Shown here: positions 57,473 to 64,000 of the stretch, in pieces | Layout: each line of letters starts with the position of its first letter | Position numbering within the stretch: the first letter of the stretch is position 1 | Assembly (NCBI RefSeq): GCF_004122735.1 | Contig: NZ_SDIF01000011.1 | Span: forward strand, 50,033-114,032 | Direction of reading: 5' to 3' | DNA: 64,000 nt | DNA from: Streptomyces sioyaensis | GTDB taxonomy: Bacteria > Actinomycetota > Actinomycetes > Streptomycetales > Streptomycetaceae | Notes under the pieces: model-generated | Database searches by the model: none | Told to the model about the DNA's origin: nothing | What the model saw: the letters and a program-made list of their open reading frames with translations, nothing else | Position numbers and translations under genes: made by a program

Positions 57473-58202
57473 AGCCGCCCTGTGGAGCTCTTGCCCGCCC
57501 ACCAAGCAGCTTTTCCACCACGACCCTTACGCGACCACGGGCACCGCGACGGTCCTGCAGGTCAGTGACCGCTACGCGATCTTCGACCAGTCCGTCTTCT
57601 ACGCCGAGTCCGGCGGCCAGGTCGCCGATCAGGGGACCGTCAACGGGCAGCGCGTCATCGACGTGCAGAAGGCCGGTGGCCGCCCGTTCCAGTTGCCCAA
57701 CGGGGAAGTCGCCACCATCGAGGCGGTGTTCTACCACGAGTTCGCGGAGCCCTGTGCCCTCACCGTGGGCGAGCAGGTCACCATGGAGATCGACTGGGAG
57801 CGGCGGCTGCACAACATGCAGATGCACACCCTGGCGCACTTCCTCTTCCACGCGACCGGCGAGTACCTGGAGTCCCAGGGCCTGACCCGGTCGACGCGCG
57901 GCTGCCACATCAGCGACAGCTCCGCCCGCTTCGACTTCAGCTGCGCGATTCCGACGGACGTCGTCCCCGGCATCCAGGAGCGCATCGTGGACCTGCTGGC
58001 CGACTCCCCGGAGGCGACCGTCGACCCGCTGCCCGGCACGCAGGACGTCTTCGTGTGGCGCTCGGGAGACCTGGAGATCCCCTGCGGCGGTACGCACGTC
58101 CGCCACCCCAAGGAGATCCAGGGCACGGTGACCGTGCGCCGCCGCACCAAGGGCAAGGGCGGCACCCGGCTCTACATCGAACTGGACCGGAATGCCGAAT
58201 GA
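57465..58202 (+). CDS. AlaX-type aminoacyl-tRNA deacylase (trans-editing protein)
   Basis: 245 residues from GTG 57465. The AlaRS editing-domain fold is clear: AIFDQSVFYAESGGQVADQGTVNG, metal ligands His121 and His125 in MHTLAHFL, and Cys207/His211 in CGGTHV. No aminoacylation domain, so it acts in trans to hydrolyse wrong aminoacyl-tRNA. In an operon with a kinase, PLP enzymes and an exporter it may protect translation from the pathway's product. It overlaps the MalY-like gene by 11 bases. Confidence 0.9.
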   Translation: MIEAALWSSCPPTKQLFHHDPYATTGTATVLQVSDRYAIFDQSVFYAESGGQVADQGTVNGQRVIDVQKAGGRPFQLPNGEVATIEAVFYHEFAEPCALTVGEQVTMEIDWERRLHNMQMHTLAHFLFHATGEYLESQGLTRSTRGCHISDSSARFDFSCAIPTDVVPGIQERIVDLLADSPEATVDPLPGTQDVFVWRSGDLEIPCGGTHVRHPKEIQGTVTVRRRTKGKGGTRLYIELDRNAE

Positions 58203-59418
58203 CCTCCGCGCGGCGCGGGCACAGGAGCCCGTGGTCCGCTCCGCTCGTCCGGCCTCCCCGGTGCACCTGCCGGAGCGGCCGCGCTTCATCAACGATCTCG
58301 ACGTGCTGCGCGCCCGTCGCACCCTGAAGTGGCAGCTCGGGCCGGACACCCCCGACCGCATCTGCCTCGGCGTCGCCGAAATGGACCTGTATCCCCCGGA
58401 GTTCCTGCGCTCCGCCCTGGTCGAGGCGCTCGGCCTCGGTGAGACCGGATACGGCCTGCCCGAGGCGCAGGAGGCGGCGTGCGGGCGCTATCTGTCCGCC
58501 CACCATGACGCCGGCGTCGCCGGACTGCGCTGCACCACGGACGTGCTGACGGGGCTGCGCACCCTGATGCGGTCCGGTCTGGCGCCGGGAAGCCCCGTCA
58601 TCGTCGAGACGCCGGTGTACGGCGATCTGTTCACGGTGGTCCGCGAGGCGGGCCTCGAACCGGTGGCCGTGCCCCTGCTCCGCACCGGGGCGCAGTGGCA
58701 GCACGACTGGGCGGCCCTGGCCACCGCGGCCCGGGAGGGCGCCCGGGGCTGGATCGTGTGCCAGCCGCACAACCCGGTCGGACGGGCCTGGACCCTTCCG
58801 GAGATGTCGCAGGCCATCGCGGTGTGCCGGGAGCACGACCTGCTGTTGCTCGCCAATGAGGTGCACATTCCGCTGGGCATGCCCGGTCGTGCGATGCCCT
58901 CGGCGTTCGCGGACACCGCCATCCACGGGGTACGCGCCTTCGGCCTCACCTCCGCGTCGAAGGCGTTCAACGTTCCCGGGCTGAAGAGCGCCACCGTCTA
59001 CGGCTCCGAGCGCTCCGCGGCAGCCCTCGCCGACCTGCCGCAGAGCCTCCTGGGGCGCCCGGGCAGCCTCGGCGCCGTCGCCACCGTCGCCTGCTACGGG
59101 CCGGAGGGCGTCGCGTGGCTGCGCACCCTGCGCGAGGAACTCGCCGAGCGCATACGGCTCGTCCTCGACGAACTGGCGAGCCTGCCCGTGCGGGTCTCCG
59201 CGACCGCCCCCGAGGCCACGTACCTGGTGTGGGCCGAGGCCGACGGGGAGCGGGACGCGCGCCGGTTCGCCGAGGCGCTCGACACGAGCGGCATACACGT
59301 CCTCGCCGGGGAGAGCTTCGGCGGGACGGCGTTCGACCGCTGCTTCCGCCTCAACGCGGCAAGCCACCCGGCCGTCCTGCGCACGGCCTTCGCCCGGCTG
59401 CGCGCCGCCCTCCGCTGA
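58192..59418 (+). CDS. MalY/PatB-type PLP C-S lyase/aminotransferase
   Basis: 408 residues from ATG 58192. The fold-type I PLP lysine is Lys257 in GLTSASKAFNVPGLKSA, and VCQPHNPVGRAW gives the PLP asparagine motif; CLGVAEMDLYPPEFLRSALVEAL matches the N-terminal MalY/PatB region. Such enzymes are beta C-S lyases (cystathionine beta-lyase-like) and some are aminotransferases. Last gene of the operon; its substrate is unknown, but the preceding PLP enzyme could make its thioether. Confidence 0.87.
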   Translation: MPNDLRAARAQEPVVRSARPASPVHLPERPRFINDLDVLRARRTLKWQLGPDTPDRICLGVAEMDLYPPEFLRSALVEALGLGETGYGLPEAQEAACGRYLSAHHDAGVAGLRCTTDVLTGLRTLMRSGLAPGSPVIVETPVYGDLFTVVREAGLEPVAVPLLRTGAQWQHDWAALATAAREGARGWIVCQPHNPVGRAWTLPEMSQAIAVCREHDLLLLANEVHIPLGMPGRAMPSAFADTAIHGVRAFGLTSASKAFNVPGLKSATVYGSERSAAALADLPQSLLGRPGSLGAVATVACYGPEGVAWLRTLREELAERIRLVLDELASLPVRVSATAPEATYLVWAEADGERDARRFAEALDTSGIHVLAGESFGGTAFDRCFRLNAASHPAVLRTAFARLRAALR

Positions 59419-59503
59419 GCGGAGGCAGGCACGGGCCCGGCCGCCGCCCAGCGGACGTACGCACGGGCCCCCGCGGCATCCTGACCCTGAGGCCGGACGC
59501 GAA

Positions 59504-59549
59504 CGGGCCGTGTCCACCACCCCCGTGACGGGAGGGCGGACACGGCCCG
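59504..59549. terminator. Bidirectional terminator at the end of the island
   Basis: Perfect outer arms CGGGCCGTGTCC (59504-59515) and GGACACGGCCCG (59538-59549), with ACCCCC/GGGAGGG pairing inside, between the MalY-like and DUF5324 genes. Confidence 0.85.
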
Positions 59550-59569
59550 GTGAGCCGGTGGCGGGCGGG

Positions 59570-60286
59570 TCAGGTGTTGCCGCGACCGCGTTCCTCGGCC
59601 TCGGCCTCGGCCTGCTTGGCCTGGACCTCGGGGTCGAGCGCGGCGCCCTCGCTGCCGTCGACCGCGCTCAGCCGGCGGCGGTCGCTGACCTCCGTCGGAG
59701 CCGGCGGCTCGACCAGCCAGTCCGGGTTGGCCTGCTTGTCCCACCACTTCCAGGCGGCCATCGCACCGCCGGCCAGGATGCCCAGCACGGTGAGGCGCTT
59801 GGCGAGCTTGCCGCACTTGGCCCGCCGGCTGTGCTTCTTCTGGAGCTTGGCGATCTCCTTGGCCGTCACCTGGCCGCGGAGTGCGGCGAGCGCGGCGGTG
59901 CCGCGCGCGAGGGCCTCCTCGCGGACCGGCTCGGCCGCGGCGCGCGCGCTGGTCACGGCGTTCTCCAGCCGCGGTGCCGTGTAGTCGGCCGCCTGGCGGG
60001 CGGCCTTGCGGGTCCGCCGCGCCGCCCGGGTCGCCGCTGCGTCCACCTTGGGCGGCAGGGTGCCCCGGGCGTGCTCGAACCGGGGCTGCAGATGGGCGTC
60101 GTACTGCACGCGCGCCTGGTGGGCGGCCTCGGCCACCTTGGGAGCCGCTCGGGTACGAGCCTCGTGAGCGAAGTGCACGGCGGCGTCCTTGGCCGTACCG
60201 GCATACGGAGCCACCACCTCCGCGGCGTGCCGCACGCTGTCCCTGGCCGTACCGGTCGCGGCGCGCACGCTGTCCTTGCGGGTCAC
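59570..60286 (-). CDS. DUF5324 family protein
   Basis: 238 residues from GTG 60286, with strong [12 protein letters not shown]. Ala/Arg-rich coiled-coil-like head (1-150), a short hydrophobic segment (RLTVLGILAGGAMAAWKWW) and a charged tail (PEVQAKQAEAEAEERGRGNT). The segment MTRKDSVRAATGTARDSVRHAAEVVAPYAGTAKDAAVH is the DUF5324 signature, and the gene neighbours cyclophilin and rhomboid genes in streptomycetes. Function unknown; possibly associated with the membrane. Confidence 0.85.
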   Translation of the reverse strand: MTRKDSVRAATGTARDSVRHAAEVVAPYAGTAKDAAVHFAHEARTRAAPKVAEAAHQARVQYDAHLQPRFEHARGTLPPKVDAAATRAARRTRKAARQAADYTAPRLENAVTSARAAAEPVREEALARGTAALAALRGQVTAKEIAKLQKKHSRRAKCGKLAKRLTVLGILAGGAMAAWKWWDKQANPDWLVEPPAPTEVSDRRRLSAVDGSEGAALDPEVQAKQAEAEAEERGRGNT

Positions 60287-60730
60287 GGGATCCTCCTCCT
60301 CGGTGGCATGTCCGGGGCTAGGGGGGTTGGTCCCCCGTGTCTGCTGTATCGCCTGTCCACCCGTTTGAAGATCATGCCCGCTCAGACGTCATACGGCATG
60401 TGCGAGCGGGCATCCGGGTCATTGCGGACCTTCCGGAGCCTTGTTGACGACAATGCCACGGTTTGCCGCTTCAGGCGCATGAAATCCGTACGAAGGCCGT
60501 CAAGAGTCCGCGGTCGGATGACCGGAGAACATGCAGCGCACGCCACGGACGGGAGCGGTCGCCGGGCGCCGGCGCACAGCGCCGCGCAGGGCATCGAAGG
60601 TGCCGCGGAGACGGCGGCCGGGCGGCGGGAAAGAGTGGCGCACGGCCCGACAGGGGTGAGGTCGGGCGACGGGCGGGCCGGTCCATGCGAGGATCGTGAA
60701 CCGTCAGTGCAGACTTATGGAAGGTAGATC
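60287..60730. other. Intergenic region without a supported gene
   Basis: 444 bp between the divergent DUF5324 and ppiA genes. It contains no credible coding frame, hairpin or repeat that I can see; it presumably holds two promoters, neither of which is clear by eye. Confidence 0.6.
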
Positions 60731-61258
<528 letters not shown>

Positions 61259-61399
61259 GCTGCGTCTTGTGCCCCGGCCCGCGCCGGGGAACCATTGCGC
61301 CCCGCCCGGTCGTACATCAGGCGGGGCGCGACGCTCGTCCGGAGCCGGGCGGGAGGGCGAGCGACGGGCGCCCGGACGGAGAAGAGGACGAGGGGATCG

Positions 61400-62317
61400 A
61401 TGGACCAGGTGCCAGGCAGCCCACAGGAGCCGCGGGACGCGCAGGGCGACGACGGCCTGCCGGGCTGCTTCCGTCATCCGGACCGCCCGACCGGCATCCG
61501 CTGCACCCGCTGTGACAAGCCCATATGCCCGGAGTGCATGATCAGCGCCTCGGTCGGCTTCCAGTGCCCGGACTGCGTACGCAGCGGCAGCGGCACCGGC
61601 CGTGCGTCGCAGACGACGGCGCCGCGCACGATCGCGGGCGGCACGATCGCGGCCGACCCCCGGCTGATCACCAAGATCCTGCTGGGCCTCAACATCGCCG
61701 TCTTCGTCGCCGTGATGGCGACCGGCGGTGCGCTGAGCCCGCTGGTCAACCAACTCGACCTGGTCGGCCTCGCCTCCGAACCGGGCCGGTACCAACTCGT
61801 CGGCGTCGCCGAGGGCGAGTGGTACCGCCTGCTGACCGCGATGTTCCTGCACCAGCAGATCGCGCACATCGCGTTCAACATGCTCTCGCTGTGGTGGCTG
61901 GGCCCGCCCCTGGAGGCGGCGCTCGGCCGGGCGCGGTTCATCGCGCTCTATCTGCTCGCCGGCCTGGGCGGCAGTGCCCTCTCGTACTTCCTCGCCGCGC
62001 AGAACCAGCCCTCGCTGGGTGCCTCCGGCGCGATCTTCGGGCTCCTCGGTGCGACCGCCGTCCTGCTGCGCCGGCTGCGGTACGACATGAAGCCGGTGCT
62101 GATCCTGCTCGGCCTCAACCTCGTCTTCACGTTCCTGTGGCCGAACATCGCCTGGCAGGCGCATGTGGGCGGCCTGGTCGTGGGCGCCGCGGTGGCGTTC
62201 GGGATGGTGCATGCGCCGCGCGACCGACGGACCCTGGTGCACGTCGCGACCTGCGCGGTGACGCTGCTCGCGATCGGCGCCGTGGTGTGGGTACGGACCC
62301 TGCAGCTCGTGGGCTGA
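61400..62317 (+). CDS. Rhomboid family intramembrane protease with N-terminal zinc ribbon
   Basis: 305 residues from ATG 61400. The N-terminal part binds zinc in the style of B-box/rhomboid ribbons (CFRHPDRPTGIRCTRCDKPICPECMISASVGFQCPDC, about 20-60). Six or seven helices follow; the rhomboid active site is GASGAIFGLLG (catalytic Ser) with His in HVGGLVVGAAV, and the AHIAFNMLSLWWLGPPLEAALGRARFI loop agrees. It cuts membrane proteins; targets unknown. DnaA boxes lie just downstream. Confidence 0.92.
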   Translation: MDQVPGSPQEPRDAQGDDGLPGCFRHPDRPTGIRCTRCDKPICPECMISASVGFQCPDCVRSGSGTGRASQTTAPRTIAGGTIAADPRLITKILLGLNIAVFVAVMATGGALSPLVNQLDLVGLASEPGRYQLVGVAEGEWYRLLTAMFLHQQIAHIAFNMLSLWWLGPPLEAALGRARFIALYLLAGLGGSALSYFLAAQNQPSLGASGAIFGLLGATAVLLRRLRYDMKPVLILLGLNLVFTFLWPNIAWQAHVGGLVVGAAVAFGMVHAPRDRRTLVHVATCAVTLLAIGAVVWVRTLQLVG

Positions 62318-62334
62318 GGAGTCCGTACCGCACG

Positions 62335-62343
62335 TTGTCCACA
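62335..62343 (+). promoter_or_regulatory. Perfect DnaA box (TTGTCCACA)
   Basis: Exact match, 18 bp after the rhomboid stop codon, in the 235-bp rhomboid-crgA spacer. Confidence 0.8.
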
Positions 62344-62481
62344 GTGCGTGGCCGATCTTGTGCATGCGGTGCGGAACTCTCCTTCCGCACCGCGCTGACC
62401 TGCGTTTCCCCAGTCGGGGCAGGGGGAGACGTGGTCCGAAGGGAGGAGTCGCCGATCACACCGGCGTCAACCTCCCGAGGG

Positions 62482-62523
62482 TTATCCACAGATCTTCTGA
62501 AGTTTTCCCCGGCTGTGGATAAC
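62482..62523. promoter_or_regulatory. Inverted pair of perfect DnaA boxes (TTATCCACA)
   Basis: TTATCCACA at 62482-62490 and its reverse complement TGTGGATAA at 62515-62523, within the crgA 3' side. With the box at 62335 this makes three exact boxes in under 200 bp, about 26 kb from oriC. Confidence 0.8.
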
Positions 62524-62552
62524 CGTGTGGATGGCCTTGGGCAGGGCTTGCG

Positions 62553-62807
62553 CTACTTCCACTGGGTGGATACGCCGAAGCCCACCGCGATGAAGCCGAA
62601 GCCGCAGACGATGTTCCAGTTGCCCATGGCCCCGATCGGCAGACTGCCCTCGGACACATAGAACGTCACGATCCACACCAGCCCGATCAGGAACATCGCC
62701 AGCATCAACGGCGCCACCCAGCCACGGCCTGAGTTCATCTTCAGGTTGGTGGTCTTCGCCGGAGGCGGCGTGAAGTCGTCCTTCTTGCGGATCCGTGACT
62801 TCGGCAC
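62553..62807 (-). CDS. crgA: Cell division inhibitor CrgA
   Basis: 84 residues from GTG 62807, with [25 protein letters not shown], then two helices ([22 protein letters not shown] and [19 protein letters not shown]), ending TQWK: the complete CrgA pattern. It delays FtsZ-ring use in aerial hyphae of Streptomyces and coordinates sporulation septation. Its 3' side faces the DnaA box cluster. Confidence 0.95.
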   Translation of the reverse strand: MPKSRIRKKDDFTPPPAKTTNLKMNSGRGWVAPLMLAMFLIGLVWIVTFYVSEGSLPIGAMGNWNIVCGFGFIAVGFGVSTQWK

Positions 62808-62987
62808 GAGGAACTCTCCTGTCGATGCGCTGCTCCCCCGCTCTCGTCCGTGCTCGAGCGGGCGGTGCCCCCATCCGCGGGGAGGTACGAGGTGTGCGCC
62901 GGGGCGCGGATGCGGTGGGGAGCGGATTCCTTTCCCGGGCGTCCGTTAGCGTAGTGCTTCCGAGGCGCCGTAAGGAGTAAGGGTACG

Positions 62988-63758
62988 TTGAGCAATTCCG
63001 CTGACTCCCCCGATCGCCCCGCCCGTTCCCGCCTGCGGCCTGTGCGTCTTCTCACCCTGATCGTCTTCGCGCTCGCCGGGCTGCTGTTCTGGCTGAGCTT
63101 CGACACCGCACGGGGCACGAATCTGCGCTCGGACGACTCGATGCTGCGGCTGTCCGACCTCATCCAGGAACGCAGCCACAAGAACGGCTCCCAGGACGAA
63201 ACCAACGCCACGCTGCGCGCCGAGGTCGACGCCCTCGCCCAGCGCGACAACGGAAACTCCAAGGCCGAGGAGGCCAAGCTCAAGGCGCTGGAGAAGAACG
63301 CCGGCACCAAGCCGGTCAAGGGCCAGGGCGTGACGGTCACGCTCACCGACGCCCCGCCGAACGCCACCGCCAAGATCCCCGGCATCCCCGAGCCGCAGCC
63401 CAACGACCTGGTCATCCACCAGCAGGACCTGCAGGCCGTGGTGAACGCCCTGTGGCAGGGCGGCGCCAAGGGCATCAAGGTCATGGACCAGCGGCTGATC
63501 TCCACCAGCGCGGTGCGCTGCGTCGGCAACACCCTGATCCTCCAGGGCCGGGTCTACTCCCCGCCGTACAAGATCACCGCCGTGGGCGACCGCGAGGCGC
63601 TCACCAACGCGCTGACCGCCTCCCCCGCCATCCAGAACTACCTCCAGTACGTGAACGCCTACGGCCTGGGCTGGAAAGTCGACCAGCACGAGGCGGTGAC
63701 TCTGCCCGGCTACTCCGGCACAGTGGATCTCCACTACGCACAGCCTGTGAAGCCGTAG
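62988..63758 (+). CDS. DUF881 family protein
   Basis: 256 residues from TTG 62988, with SD TAAGGAG. One N-terminal helix (LLTLIVFALAGLLFWLSFDTARGTNLRSDD), a coiled-coil-like stretch (LRAEVDALAQRDNGNSKAEEAKLKALEKNAG), then the DUF881 domain (VKGQGVTVTLTDAPPNATAKIPGIPEPQPNDLVIHQQDLQAVVNALWQGGAKGIKVMDQRLISTSAVRCVGNTLILQGRVYSPPYKITAVGD). These proteins sit beside crgA and sortase genes in Actinobacteria; envelope or division role inferred. Confidence 0.92.
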   Translation: MSNSADSPDRPARSRLRPVRLLTLIVFALAGLLFWLSFDTARGTNLRSDDSMLRLSDLIQERSHKNGSQDETNATLRAEVDALAQRDNGNSKAEEAKLKALEKNAGTKPVKGQGVTVTLTDAPPNATAKIPGIPEPQPNDLVIHQQDLQAVVNALWQGGAKGIKVMDQRLISTSAVRCVGNTLILQGRVYSPPYKITAVGDREALTNALTASPAIQNYLQYVNAYGLGWKVDQHEAVTLPGYSGTVDLHYAQPVKP

Positions 63759-63795
63759 CCGCGCCCCCCGGGGCAGCGGGGAGGGGCGGGGCCGG

Positions 63796-64000
63796 ATGAC
63801 GCTGCGGGGCGGGACGACGGCGCGGTGGATCGTACGGACGCTCAGCGAAACCTCTGTCACCGTGGGCGCGCTCATCGTGCTCTTCGTGGTCTATCTCCTC
63901 TTCTGGACCGGCGTACGGGCCGACAGCGCCATGGACGGCGAGATCGGCAGGCTCCAGGACCGGTGGTCCACGGGCTCGGTCCCCGCTCCCGGCCCCACCC
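63796..64000 (+). CDS. Class E sortase, N-terminal part (cut by the window end)
   Basis: The first 68 residues from ATG 63796: MTLRGGTTARWIVRTLSETSVTVGALIVLFVVYLLFWTGV, then RADSAMDGEIGRLQDRW. The single N-terminal helix followed by an L/F-F-W-T-G/N-V segment and the position after DUF881 fit class E sortases, which attach surface proteins to peptidoglycan. The catalytic part is outside the window. Confidence 0.75.
   Translation, partial: MTLRGGTTARWIVRTLSETSVTVGALIVLFVVYLLFWTGVRADSAMDGEIGRLQDRWSTGSVPAPGPT

Noticed and set aside
53252..59418. Integrase, transposase or IS element in the accessory island
   Set aside because: No such gene or terminal inverted repeat is visible; the island contains only regulator and metabolic genes.

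Overview
The window comes from the replication-origin region of a Streptomyces or very close relative. This rests on very high GC coding sequence, frequent GTG/TTG starts, the order rpmH-dnaA-oriC-dnaN-gnd-recF-dciA-gyrB-gyrA, many ParB parS sites (GTTTCACGTGAAAC), a SigR-type promoter in front of trxBA, a SigM/RsmA-type sigma/anti-sigma pair, CrgA, FemX, and DnaA boxes of the TTGTCCACA type. From memory, the gene order closely follows the Streptomyces coelicolor oriC region (about SCO3910 down to SCO3852). No search was run.

Left arm (1-33 kb): a truncated MATE transporter; a secreted V8-like serine protease; the rpsF-ssb-rpsR-rplI operon (minus strand); a small membrane protein; FemX and an alanine-racemase-fold protein (cell wall); a GT87 membrane glycosyltransferase; a class A penicillin-binding protein; a PadR regulator with a perfect palindromic operator; inositol-phosphate synthase; an MFS transporter; an LppU-like lipoprotein/membrane protein; CCA tRNA nucleotidyltransferase; a DUF6049 surface protein, MurJ and a pseudokinase; sigM-rsmA; trxB-trxA; a GNAT protein; then parB-parA, rsmG, jag, yidC, yidD, rnpA and rpmH, all pointing away from dnaA.

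Origin and right arm (33-53 kb): dnaA, a roughly 1.1-kb oriC full of DnaA boxes, dnaN, gnd, recF, dciA (DUF721), gyrB, gyrA, a DUF3566 membrane protein, tRNA-Ile, a DLW-39 microprotein, a VWA-domain surface protein coupled to a related secreted protein, a membrane Ser/Thr kinase with an HTH partner, and tRNA-Ala.

Accessory island (about 53-59.4 kb): between tRNA-Ala and a DUF5324 gene lie a LysR regulator and, divergent from it, a tightly overlapping five-gene operon. It encodes a PduX-type GHMP kinase (L-threonine kinase-like), an EamA exporter, a fold-type II PLP enzyme with a TTA codon, a stand-alone AlaX-type aminoacyl-tRNA editing protein and a MalY/PatB-type PLP C-S lyase. I read it as a compact pathway that makes, exports and proofreads against an unusual amino acid derived from a phosphorylated hydroxy-amino acid. 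It is the best candidate for an undescribed system here.

Right end (59.5-64 kb): core genes resume with DUF5324, cyclophilin PpiA, a zinc-ribbon rhomboid protease, three perfect DnaA boxes next to crgA, CrgA, a DUF881 protein and the start of a class E sortase. All eleven perfect parS sites lie left of oriC (2.6-29.9 kb); four are inside genes in the same reading frame.
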